Positions 12,358 to 23,524 of a stretch of DNA of 64,000 nucleotides are shown one piece after another. Made by a program: the position numbers and the translations under genes. The notes under the pieces were generated by a model that searched no databases, was not told the DNA's origin, and saw only the letters and a program-made list of their open reading frames with translations. Within the stretch, counting starts at the first letter, position 1. Each line of letters opens with the position of its first letter. Source of the stretch: Chrysoporthe austroafricana (taxonomy: Eukaryota; Ascomycota; Sordariomycetes; Diaporthales; Cryphonectriaceae); NCBI GenBank assembly GCA_001051155.2, contig JYIP02000006.1:1488001-1552000 (forward strand), in the 5' to 3' direction.

Positions 12358-13275
12358 ATGGGGCATACCAGAGGAAAAGGTAACGGAGGAGGAAACAATA
12401 ACAACAACAACAGAGGAGGAGGGAACCGAGGAGGGAACAACAATGGTAGAGGAAATGGTAACGGGGGAGGCAACAACAATAACGGCCATAACAAGAAACA
12501 GGGAAATCGCTCTGGATGTTCGTGGTGTGGGAAGGATAACCACGATGCAAATAAGTGCTTCTTCAACCCGAACAATCCAAAGAGTCACATGAACAACCAG
12601 AACGGCACCAACCGGAACCAAAACAAAAACAACCGGAATCAGAACTCGCAAAAGTCGAAATGCACATTTTGCCATAAAACCGGACACGATGCGTCGCAGT
12701 GCTTCCAGAAGAACCCGGGCCTGAAGAATCAAAACAATGGCAAGCAGGGCAATCAGAACAACAAGAACAAGGACGGCCAACCAAAGCAATCATTTAATGC
12801 TAACCATTACTGCACGTTCTGCTCAAAAGTTGGGCACATGGAGAGCTCATGCCAGAAGAAGAACGGTCAGCTCAAGTCCCAAAAGCAGAAACGACAGAAC
12901 GGTGGTGAGCCACAGACCTGGGTTCGGCCCATCCATGGCAACGCAAAGGACCACCTCGGCAACGCCACGTCGTACGAGCAGCCTTTGCGGCTCGTTCGGA
13001 AGGAGGTTTTCCAGAGCAGCTGGTACCAAGGCGAGGAGTACCAGGACACCAGGATGGACGAATACATCATCGACAACGATGAGGATGTGCTGATGTGTAG
13101 CTGCCCCGCCTGGAGTTCCGAGTGGTGCATCCACAACTGTGCGTCCAACCTATTCTCCCAGAACGGTCAGAAGATGTGGGTGTCAGATAGAGATAGAGCG
13201 GTGATAGAGCAGGGGATGATGATGAATTGGTGTCCGACTGCGCCGGGCGCAAATAACAATGATCTGATTCTTTAG
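12358..13275 (+). CDS. Asn-rich protein with three CCHC zinc knuckles
   Basis: A single 305-codon frame. Residues 1-50 are almost entirely Gly, Asn, Arg and Lys. Three CX2CX4HX4C zinc knuckles follow: C54-C57-H62-C67, C102-C105-H110-C115 and C152-C155-H160-C165, separated by Asn/Gln/Lys-rich linkers. Such knuckles normally bind single-stranded nucleic acid, as in retroviral-type Gag, Gis2/CNBP and Air1/2. The Asn- and Gly-rich segments suggest a disordered, RNA-associated or granule-forming protein. Residues about 185-305 lack low complexity and hold four more cysteines in CSCPAWSSEWCIHNC, with no family I recognise. No protease, integrase or reverse transcriptase lies alongside, so this is not an intact retroelement. 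Function is unknown; RNA binding is inference from the motifs. A further intron near the 3' end cannot be excluded. Confidence 0.7.
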   Translation: MGHTRGKGNGGGNNNNNNRGGGNRGGNNNGRGNGNGGGNNNNGHNKKQGNRSGCSWCGKDNHDANKCFFNPNNPKSHMNNQNGTNRNQNKNNRNQNSQKSKCTFCHKTGHDASQCFQKNPGLKNQNNGKQGNQNNKNKDGQPKQSFNANHYCTFCSKVGHMESSCQKKNGQLKSQKQKRQNGGEPQTWVRPIHGNAKDHLGNATSYEQPLRLVRKEVFQSSWYQGEEYQDTRMDEYIIDNDEDVLMCSCPAWSSEWCIHNCASNLFSQNGQKMWVSDRDRAVIEQGMMMNWCPTAPGANNNDLIL

Positions 13276-15960
13276 GTAGGTTCGGCAGGTGAGTACAGGC
13301 ATTACCCGTCAGATCTCCAGCTCTGAAATGGGTGTAGAGGTGAGTCTGGCTGGCTAAGGTCTCGGGGGCAGTTTTGGCATCCCTCGCCGAGACGGTTCTA
13401 TGTGAAACAGTTCAGTATCATATTACTGTATTTGTATGTAAGACATATTGTTGTCATAAGAGGAGAAGACCAAGACTGTAGAGCCGGTTTCGACATCCAA
13501 TATATGAAGATGGTTGGGGCCGTCATGCAAGGCTGCTGGCAAAGAGACATCATTGGGCACACAGAGAATAGAAAATTCCACGGCTCCGAAATCTAATGTC
13601 CTCTCCCATCTGCATCCAGAGCATAAATCTGTTTCAAAGCGAGAGAATACGGGTGTGCTCAATACTTTGGCTCTCGTGAGTTGTGAGACTCGGGAGGAGC
13701 CTGTTAGGGTTCAGGTTAATGCGTGCGTGGTCCGTGCCCTGTTGGGCGAGTGACCTGAAGATCTGAAGCGCTGTCCCGACCACCCAACTTCCGACCTCCA
13801 CACCAACGGCCTCAGCCCACGACTAACATCAAGCAAGGCTGAAGCCCATCAATCGCCTGTCGGACTGCTGCTCTATGGGTTCCAGGCGACTTTACGAATT
13901 GACTTTACCTGACTATCGTGCCTGAATTCGCCTCGGAACCGGCGACCGGAATGAGGATGGTTTGATTGGAAGATCACAGTGGCCAGGTCGTCCTTCGTCA
14001 ACTGGCGGGCCTTTGCAACACCTCCCTGCGACTTGCGAAAGCCCCGGTCAAGATCGGACTGATCACGCAACAATGTTTGCAAGTATTTTGCTCACACTAC
14101 ATACAAGTTGGGTGGAAGAGCAATGGCCCTGAAGCCAAGCTCAGTGCAAAGAGGGGGACGATGGCGGTTTGGGAAGCAGGCAGGCGCTCAACGTCTCGAA
14201 CTTGGCTTTTGATGGTCTGCGCGTTGCATTAGACCTACCGCAGCTTTGAGGTCCATTTGCCAAGGTGTCTTCTATCATGACATCAAGCCCTCTGGTCGCT
14301 ATCAGACTCAGGTTTGAGCATTCGCAGGATCGCATTTCGGAGCCCGATCCATGCCTTCTGGCTCAAATTTTCGGCGAACGACGCTTGTGGCCAACGACGT
14401 CCTGGTTGACCAGCTGACTGCGTACCGACACTGCCGCATGCTTGGAGACTCGAAGGTTCTATCGGCAATCTGCGATGTTGACAGGAGGGCGCTCATACCA
14501 CGCGGCACTGGCAATGTGCTTGCAGCATCCGAAACATTGGCAGCATGAATTCCCTTTCGCAAGCCTCCCCTCGGGGAGTCATGCTGTCCTGAGAATGTCT
14601 ATGATTCACCACTTTGGGAACTTTGGGCTGGTCCAATCTGGACCCCGCGTGCCATGGGCTGACAAACTGGGAGGGCATGGATCGTTTTGGGGGAAAGACC
14701 TTCAACAACCGCATACTGTTGTCGCTGACGATTGAGCATATCGGCTTGAACGTTGGGATGTCCAAGTCGTCGCCTCCAGGGCAGCCCAGCTCGCCTGGGC
14801 TGACCTGCGTGCCCGGTTGTCGAGGCTGATACCCTCGAGCTTTCGTAAACCAAACTGGACCTACGTAGATACTTTGCTCCTTGAGACTGAAGCGGCGGGC
14901 CCTCAAATGCTGGGGCGCCGCTGAGGAGGTATGGCGGGGCTGGGTTGCCTTCGGGTTCTGAACCTCGAGCGCTCGCCTCAGAAACCAGCCAAAAAGTTGA
15001 AGCTGAGTGACTGGCTGCGGAGCGGATTCGAGGGTTCGAAAGGTCGGGACATTGGATGGTGCTCTGGCCTTCTCTGTTCGGGTAAACCTCGACTCCGCAG
15101 AGAGGCGTGTCTCCTTACCCCATTGACCGTGACGGCACAGCTGGAGGGGGCATCTCGGGCGGGAGAAGCGCCTGACATGGGCTTGTGGATCCTAAGCTTG
15201 GTCAAGTCGACGCTCGAGCTCTAGGTAGACGATCTGTTGTTCGTGCAGCTTGACGCCAGACGCCTGCCGTCGAGCCTTTATGACCGCTGGCAGCCCTGGC
15301 CGGCGGGGGGCTGCCCACGACCTGCGCCGCGAGCCTGGAAGTCCAGAAACGGCACTTTCACGGGGCGGTGGAAGCAGTCACTGGCCTCTGGTGCGCGTCA
15401 CTCACGCTGCTGGCATCGTGGAGGCCCGTTCTCTGCTGCGCGACACAACCGTGTGCTGTCTTGACGCTAACCCCTACTTTGCCGTCTGCACCTCGCAGGC
15501 CTGGAGCCATCGCCGACGGCTGCGAACAAATCGCGGCCACAAAGCAGGGCGGCCTCGCAGCACCGACAAAGAGATCGAGACGAGAACCGGACAAGGCGTG
15601 ACCGCATTCGAGCCTGCTGGCTAATCTTCTCTCACTAGACAGGCTCACTCCCCACCCGCCCACTCGAGCTTTCCTGTCGTCCACCTCGGCACCCCGACGT
15701 CTTCCCTCCCTGGCGCCGCTGCTGCTCGTCCTTGTTGCGTCGACCGTGAGGTTGTGGCTGCACGGGAAGGCCAGAGCCACTAACAGCGGGCTTTTTGGCG
15801 CCTGGGCACAGCGCAGCGCAGCGCAGCACAGCGCACAGCAGGTCGCGAGTCGGAGGCCGCAGGGCCGTCCAGCGCGCCCGCCAGCGGCTCGAGCCGCTGA
15901 CCCTGGCACAGGCACTGAGGCGGGCAGCGACTGCCTTCCTCGGGCCACTAAAACGCAAAA
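13276..15960. other. Long intergenic region, no gene supported
   Basis: About 2.7 kb between two plus-strand genes. Frames at 13873-14082, 14308-14562, 14493-14906 (minus) and 14351-14548 (plus) are open but short and unrecognised, and I could not connect them through sensible splice sites. The right end (about 15600-15960) is pyrimidine-rich and GC-rich, as expected for the kinase gene promoter and 5' UTR. A small GCGCA-type repeat lies near 15808-15840. Confidence 0.4.
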
Positions 15961-18900
15961 ATGCACTTCCCGCCTGAGCATTTGTCCTCCACCCACCCGC
16001 GCCGCCCTCGACATGGCCACCATGCAACGCCATACGACCGCCGCCACCCTCCCGGCGACGACCACACACTGAGTGGCAGAGACCGCCGAGGCGTGAGAGA
16101 CACCTTCACACCGCTGCATCCATCCCTATCTCCCCATCGCACTGCCCCTCCCGCGAGTAGCGGACGAGCGAGAGATCCCGGTCCGGACAGGCCAGGCTCG
16201 CACTCGCACCCAGGCGACCGGCCAGCCAGCGAAGCCAGCGAAGCCAGCGAAGCCAGACGCCGTGACGGCCCCCCTCGCCCACAGGGACCTCGAAGACGCT
16301 CGCGCAGCCCCGGCCGAGCCTCCAACTCTGCTCGGAACCGTCATCACAGCCCTCGAGACCACGGTAGAGGCCGTCCTCGACGCTCACCCGACCCATTCCT
16401 GCGGAACCGTGATCCAGGCCCTCGAGGCGGATCTCGCGACCACAAGGCTGCACGTCCGCCCGATCCTGACATTGCCTCTCCACACCGCCCTAGCGGCGCG
16501 CCCGTCGGAGAACCTCGTCGGACACACCCGCGGGCATTCCCACCGGCATCAGCCAAGCGACAGAGGAGCCGCAGCCCTCGCCCGGCCGAACCGCGACACC
16601 AGAGACCTCTGCGAGAGCCCAGCCCATCGAGGCCTCGTCGGGACACATACGCCGCGCGACCATCTTCCTATATAACCGATCCAGGGACTTCCGATACCCC
16701 GCGAGAGCGCTTCCCGACACGCCGTGAACAGCGACACCTGAAGAAGAATCCCGCCAACGCACCACAGCCTTCCCCAGGCCACAGACGGTCACCGTCTCTA
16801 CGGCCTGATCAAGGCTTTGTCGATAACCCCAATCTTGTCCCCCTCGGACACAGACCGCCCACGCGCCGTGATCGCAGCCCTGCGTCACTCTCCAGTTACC
16901 GCCGCCCTTCTCCCCTTCCAGACCGCTGGACGACTTCGCCGCTGCAAGGCGAGCGAGGCTCACCAATACCAGACGCAGTCTCGCGAGACCAGCGTGCATT
17001 CCATTTCGGCAACGACAGGCTCGATTGGCCTCCGCCTCCGCCGCCCGGATCGCCCCCGCGAGAGCGACGAGGATCGTTTCCCTCGAGGAGGCACAGAGGT
17101 GATCGCCCCTGGCACGGAGGAGGCGGTCCGGAACCAGCTTCTGGTGCAAATAGCATCGAGGTCAACATGTCCGGACGAGGAAGCTTCCGTGGTGCCTACG
17201 GCGGCCAGTATCCTGTGAGGGGCCACTACAGCCAGAGCTCAAGCGATCCGAGGAACTTCGCACACTCTCCTACTCATGCTACATCCAGCTCATCGTTTCA
17301 GGCCTCGCCTCCAGCCCAGTCGCCTTATGTTAGCAGCAGAGGCAGCTGGGGCGGGCAGCAGCAACTCTCCCCGCAAAAGTTAGTCGCCGCTACCACACGT
17401 CACACGCTTCAATTCACTGACTACGACAGCAGCCAATTCCAGTCACAATACTCGCAAAATGGCTATGCACCAAGTGGCCCGGCAGCACACTTCCAGGGAA
17501 GCCAGGCCAATTCCCCCCCGATAGGCACTCCGACAGGTCCTAGTGCACAATTTGCTTCGGGCCGTGGGTACAGAGGCTCACCTGGTGGGTTCCATCGAGG
17601 CAATAGTGCGGGTCCTGGGCGCGGAGGTGGCCGAGGCGGCTTTAAGAGTGGGCACTGGGGATCTGGGGGCAGTGGCTCTCGAGCTGCGTCAAGCCAGCCG
17701 GATGACACGAGCTCAGGTCGTGCAACGCCTCAAGCTACATCAAACTCGGGTGACCCTCCCTCAGCAAAGGGCGATGCCGGGACCCAAGATGGCGATAATC
17801 CCTTCAGGCCTTCCAAAGAGCTGCAGGTTGAGGATACCATCAGAGACGACAAGAGCGAGACGTTACCCATGCCACCACCTAATCGACAGCCGCCGACGGG
17901 TCCTTCAGCAGAGAAGAAGATCAGCTTTGCGCTCAAGTCTACCCCAAAAGCCCCAGTCGCCACGCCGAAGTTTGAGATCTCTTCCAAGTTTAGCGCCCCT
18001 GCAAAGAAAGAGCTTCCGAATGAGCCGAGTCGCCACGATCCCCGAGATGCTAAGAGCAGCCGAGATCCTCGAGACAGCGGCCATTCCAGGCATCCCGCAG
18101 ACCTTCGAGACCTGCCCCGAAATGTGCCGACCGAGCCACGCGCAGCTAAAGCCGCTGGGCAGCAGCAGAGACCACGCCACGAGCTACACAAGGAGCCGCC
18201 CCCTCGAGAACCCCGAGTTCGCATGGTGAAGAAGAAGATGAAACGTCTGAAGCCGAAACCTACTCTTCCGGATGACCTGGTTGGGTCGGACTCTGTCTAC
18301 TTCCGCAAGCCAGGCAACGAATCCGTCATTGGCGCTGGAACCTATGGTAAGGTCTTCAAGGCCTTGCACGTCTACACCAAAAAATTAGTCGCTCTGAAGA
18401 GGATACGTATGGAGGGTGAGAGGGACGGCTTCCCCGTGACCGCGGTTCGAGAGATCAAGCTCTTGCAGTCCCTGAGGCATGTCAACATCATCGCCCTGCT
18501 GGAAGTGATGGTTGAGAAGAATGAGTGCTATATGGTCTTCGAGTACATGTCACACGATCTCACGGGCATTCTCAACCACCCGACATTCAAGCTCGATGCG
18601 GCACACAGGAAGCACCTATCCAAACAGCTCTTCGAGGGTCTCGACTACCTGCACCAGCGTGGCGTCCTACACCGAGATATCAAGGCCGCCAATATCCTGA
18701 TCAGCAGCGATGGCATCCTCAAACTGGCTGACTTTGGCTTGGCTCGCTTCTATGCGAAGCGGCACCAACTCGACTATACCAACCGTGTCATCACCATTTG
18801 GTACAGATCCCCCGAGCTGCTCCTCGGCGAGACGCAGTACAGCCCGGCTGTGGATATCTGGAGTGCCGCCTGCGTGATGGTCGAGATCTTTACGAGACGA

Positions 18901-19457
18901 GCAATATTCCCGGGCGACGGTGGCGAGATCAGCCAACTAGACAAGATATACTCCATACTCGGCACGCCACATAAGTCTGACTGGCCAGGCCTGATCGACA
19001 TGCCATGGTTCGAGCTCTTAAGACCCGGTGTGAGGAAACCGAATGTGTTTGAGGAGCAGTACAAGGAGAGGCTGCCGCCTGCGGCCTTTGATCTCATGGT
19101 CGAGATGCTCCGTTATGATCCCGTCAGAAGGCCAACTGCCGCTCAGGTGTTGGAGCATCCCTACTTCACCACGGAGGCACCGGCTCCGCGGCAAGTAATC
19201 GAGTAAGTCATTTATTCGTCCTTTTCTCCCTGTTGCAAACCGTTCATTGCTAATTGCATTTCGACAGGCTCCAGCAAATCGAGGGCGACTGGCACGAATT
19301 CGAATCCAAGGCACTGCGGCGCGAAAACGAGAAAAAGGAAAGAGAGGCTCGGAAGGCAGCCGAGAAGGCCGAGGGCAGAGACTCTAAGAAGAGACCGCCG
19401 GAGGCGAGCGATGCCAACCGGGAGTCCAAGCGGCAGCATGTCGAGGCGGGGGCTTAG
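15961..19457 (+). CDS. ctk1: Ctk1/CDK12-type RNA polymerase II CTD kinase
   Basis: Two exons, 15961-19202 and 19268-19457, with a 65 bp intron (GTAAGT...ACAG), give 1143 residues. The kinase domain spans about 785-1075: GAGTYG P-loop (791-796), VALKR lysine K813, the cyclin-binding PVTAVREI helix, HRDIKAAN (catalytic D906), DFG (D924), activation-loop T940 in LDYTNRVITIWYRSPE. The C-terminal LQQIEGDWHEFESKALR segment is a Ctk1 family feature. Ctk1 is the kinase of CTDK-I and phosphorylates Ser2 of the polymerase II tail during elongation in the nucleus. The N-terminal 400 residues are rich in Arg/Ser/Pro/His (RRSRSPGRAS, RSRSPRP), resembling the RS region of metazoan CDK12. They are followed by a Gly/Ser/Gln-rich segment starting at MSGRGSFRGAYGG (17167), which could be an alternative start. 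The kinase identity is firm; the exact N-terminus is not. Confidence 0.92.
16227..16258 (+). repeat. Nine-base tandem repeat in the kinase N-terminus
   Basis: Consecutive gaagccagc units encode SEA-type tripeptides near residue 90 of the Ctk1-like protein (ASEASEASEA). It is a short in-frame expansion within a disordered segment. Confidence 0.7.
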
Positions 19458-21256
19458 AGAACCACCAACGAGGGCGGAAGCCGCAACGCCTCCGGCAGCT
19501 TCACAGCCGGCTTCGAGTCTCGCAGGCGGAGACCGCAACCCATACTAGCGGCACCTGGCCAGGGCCAAGCTGTCTTTGCGGCAATGAAGGGCTCGGTCAG
19601 GCCTGTTGGGGATTACTGATGGACGAGGTATCAGAGAACGGTGTACGGACCGCCCGCAGATCGTCGCGCCTGTCCCTCTCTTTTTCCTTGTCCGTATAAT
19701 ATCGCAGCGTTATTTGCGGTTCGGGGCGTGCGTGTCTCAGTGGATCGATGGGGGTGAAACGGATCGACATCGAATGTGGTCGGACTATCCGTGGTGGAGA
19801 GACCGCCACACGCTGTGCACCTGTGCCTGTGGGAGACAGGCCTTTCTCTGTCTGATCCACAGAGAGGAGGCAGAGTCGATCCCCAAGACCTCCGGACTCT
19901 GGTAAATGTACTTTCCGGCTGGCCTTGGCTCTGACCTGACCGTAGCATTATGAGCAGCACAATGTTATATAGATACACCAACGTGAGGCGAGCAGGAGCT
20001 CGCCGGCCCCTAGTGCGTGTTTACACCTATGGATAACCCCCGCCGCCGCCGCTTACGTAGCGTGAAGATCATACTCTTGAGCGAAATAGACTTGCGTTTA
20101 TATGTAAACACATATATGTGTGTATGTGAGTGAGTTCACAGTACAGATGGACATGATCGCGTAGTGCCTAATTTGAAAAAATTATTGATTTTCTTTTATA
20201 AGAATAACGCTTTAATAGTTTCAGGTCATTATTTTCCCCTTCTTTTCGACGACCAATACCGCCCAGACGGATATACCCCCACCGTCCATTCGTTCGCCGC
20301 TCAGGTAGGCAGTATTAGTATGCGACGGACGGGAGGGAGGAAAACTAAGAAAGAAAAAAAAAAAATCGTCCTCCGCTTCCGTCGAAAAGAAAACTTCAGA
20401 TGGGACCCGGGCACGGCAGCACCCCGACGCCTCTCGAGCGGCACACAGACGGCACGACGGCACGATACGACGGGAGAGAGAGCTAGGTAAGGTAAGGGAG
20501 GGAAGGAGTGTGTTGTGGTGATGATGCGGCAACAGAGAAGAAGTCGCACTCTATTTTTTTTTTTCGTGATAAAAAAAAAAGAACAGGACAATCGGCCCCA
20601 CTTCTCGCGTTCCAAAGCCAAGGTCGGCGGCAAATTCCTCACAACCCCTTTCACTCCACGCTCATGCGGACGGAACCTGACAAACCCGACAACCAAGCCT
20701 GCCGGCTCGAAAGACCCTTTAACTACCGCCCGCCCTCCGCCCCCCATATCCATCCATCCAAACCAACTAGACAGACACAATATACCTCCGGGCCACGCCG
20801 CGCTGCCACAGACTTTAACCCTTCCCTACACCATACATGTATGTCCACCTCGGAAAGAAGCTGGTGGTGAGAAATAGACAGAATAGACGAGATCGTTTAA
20901 AAAAAAGGAAAAGAAAAAAAAAAAAAAAAAAGAAAAAGGAAACGCAAGGAAAATTAATGATAGGGTATGGAAGTCTTCGCAGTACACACCGGCAAGCAGG
21001 TTCTTTTGTCTTTCCGATCCGCACCACACCCACACCATTTGCTTTTAATCCGTTCCTTGAATCCCTAGCACCACCCGAATGCCAAATGTACTCCCCTCCC
21101 ACCGTACCCATAGATGGTTCCCAAAGCCAGCCACCCATTGCCCCGTGCTTCGAACCACAAGATGTTTGACTCTATGTTGTCATTCCCAAATATAGGCACA
21201 AGTGAAACAGAACCATTCTTCGAATAGGTCTTGCCAGATCGGCATCTGTACATGTA
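19458..21256. other. Convergent intergenic region
   Basis: About 1.8 kb between the 3' ends of the Ctk1-like (plus) and Nrp1-like (minus) genes, so no promoter is required here. It has several A- and T-rich homopolymers (20350-20364, 20551-20580, 20900-20932) and AT-rich stretches around 20090-20240. Open frames crossing these tracts are low-complexity Lys or Phe runs and not genes. It probably holds both 3' UTRs. Confidence 0.5.
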
Positions 21257-23524
21257 TTAGGCGGGTGACTTGCCAGGTGCACCGCCGCCATTCTGTCGTC
21301 CATCGTTGCCGCTAACGGTGAGCCCGCCGATCCCAGACGAGAGGAAGGCGAACGGGTCGCTCTCGCCCGTGGAGTAGAAGTTGTTTGAGGGCCCGGCTGA
21401 AGCAGGGCCGTTCTGTGCGGATTGGAACGCTGCCTCCGCCGCGCGGCTGTCAAAAGGGCCTGCGGAGTGGGAGCCAGGGGTCGGACCGAAGTGAGTGTTC
21501 AGAGACGGATAAGGGGCCGCCCCTCCACCAATGCCGGAGGGCAGGGCATAAGTGCTGGGCGGGCCGCCAAACTGCTGGCCGTAGCCACCACCGGAGCCGA
21601 AGGCACCACCGCCGCCGAACGGGCCGGGACCGGGGTTCCCGCCCATGGAAGCTTGGCTCATGCTGTATGACGAGGGGGTGTCCATGGGCGTCGGGTAGCC
21701 AGAGTCAGCAACGACAGCGGCGTTGTGACGACTGGCACCACACCGGAGACAGCACACGTTCTTGGCGAAGTTGTGGTATCCGCAGACCTCATTGCCGCAC
21801 TTCCAGTCACCAGCGCGGAAGGGGACCACACCACTGCCTCCCATGCGGCCACCGTGGCCCATGTGCCCGTGGTGGCCAACGTGGTGAGGTGGTGGCATCA
21901 TGGCTGGCGGCCCGTAGCCATAACCGTAGCCCATGTCGCCGGTCGGCCCCGCGCTGACAGCCGGATAAGAGCACCTGAAGCACGCCGTGCGACGCTGGAA
22001 ATTGGAGAAGCCGCAGGAAGGGCAGGTCCAGTCGCCGGGCCGAGGCCGGTTCTTGCTCGGAGGGAACGGGGTCAGTATTTCCTGGGCCCGGTCCAGCACC
22101 CGGCTCGACGAGGGCGAAACTTCAATAGCCTTTTCGTTCAGAGCCCGTCCGTTCATGCACAGGCTCTCCGCTGCCTGCAACATTAGATGTGGTTAGCCTG
22201 ATATATGTAAGATCACGTCGGGAATTATTTGATCTATCCTTGAGAATACGATGCATATGCTGCCGCAGGTATAACAAAAGCATTTGTTGAAATGAAGGCA
22301 AGAACATCAAGAATAAGGACCCAACGGTGCGAGGCAATCGACTTACTTCCTCATGGCTGGAGAAGACGGCGAATCCGGTGCCCGTGGGCTTATGCTGCTC
22401 CGGGGTACGAAGCGTCCAGAATGCAATAGGGCGACCACCGAATTGGGTAAACCAGCTCTCCAGCTCGGATTGCGTCGTATCGTGAGGCAAACCTGACATG
22501 TGAAGGACCTTGGACCTCTCGGAAAGGAAGGCCCTGACATCAGCACGAGCGTCCATTGGGCGCGTAAGAACATCGGGATGTTCACTAGCAGGCTGCGACT
22601 TGCGGATGAGGCCACGAAGGACCCGGGTAAGAGTGACCGCTTCATCCATGGCACGGCGGGGAGAAGCGGGAGCAAGAGCCTGCAGGTGGAAAGGCAGGTT
22701 GTGCTTGATGGGAGCACTCGACTGAACGGCCTCTACCTCCAGGGCCGCACAAATGTTGGCCAGCGATGACGGGCCGAAAGGCAGAGACTCGGGATGGTGC
22801 TGCTGCCATCTCTGGTACTCGGTCCGGAGATCAAAGGTCCGCGAGTGCTGGAGATACGGCGGGAGCACCACGGCCTTGTCACGAGCTTCCCGGGGAAGCT
22901 GCACGCGCAGGTCCCACGCATCCAGGGTGACGAAGACGAAGTCGAGGTTCTGCGAGTTGAGATGTTCTTGGGCGAACGAGTCGAAGCGGTTGATTGCGTC
23001 CCTAAAGCTACCAGCATTTCGGACGTGCTCCCATGTCAGGGTGGTCAGACTCGCTACACGGGGCGGGACGGTCAGCTATCTGAGCTCCACGCCAGCTGCG
23101 CGGCCAAGCTTAAAGAAAAAAGAAAAAAAAAAAAAAAAGAAAAAGGGGCGCGGACGGGCCTCGACGAGAGGACCACCGACGCCGAGCACGGGGGAATTGG
23201 CTCGAACTTACTGCAGAGAGGGGTTATTGGGGTGTTGACAGGCTTGACGAGGACACTTTCGTGATGTAGCTGGCAGCCAGGGCGGCCGTGTTAGCCTCGT
23301 ACCGGGCATGAACTGGACCGTGGCCCCGTGTGGGAGCGGTCAGCCGGGATGGGAAGGGAGCTGCCCACCTCCTCGTGCGTCTTCGCGTCGACCAGGATCC
23401 ACCCAATCTCGATGACCTCGGCCGAGTCCTTTGTAACATACACCCCATGTTCGTCGCATGTTGTGGCTACGTGGATGACGACGTAGCGATCGAACGGCGG
23501 AGGAGGCGGAGGAAGTGCGGCCAT
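21257..23524 (-). CDS. Nrp1-like RNA-binding protein: exonuclease fold, RRM, two RanBP2 zinc fingers
   Basis: Four exons, 23524-23369, 23269-23212, 23053-22347 and 22174-21257, with introns of 99, 158 and 172 bp, all in phase, give 612 residues. Residues about 10-215 look like a DEDD exonuclease fold (YVVIHVATTCDEHG, EVIEIGWILVDAKT, VKPVNTPITPLC, LTWEHV, DFVFVTLDAWDL). An RRM occupies about 252-335 (KVLHMSGLP, TGTGFAVFSSHEEA). Two RanBP2-type zinc fingers follow: GDWTCPSCGFSNFQRRTACFRC near 352-375 and GDWKCGNEVCGYHNFAKNVCCLRC near 425-450. A Gly/Pro/Ser-rich tail ends the protein. The arrangement matches the fungal Nrp1/asparagine-rich protein family, associated in yeast with RNA granules. 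The first exonuclease motif has His and Ala where Asp and Glu are expected, so the fold is probably non-catalytic. Identity at family level is good. Confidence 0.88.

Noticed and set aside
12358..13275. Intact LTR retrotransposon gag
   Set aside because: The CCHC knuckles suggest it, but there is no protease, reverse transcriptase, RNase H or integrase frame nearby and no flanking long direct repeats.
15358..16119. 253-codon minus-strand frame
   Set aside because: It overlaps the start of the Ctk1-like gene on the other strand and has no recognisable content.
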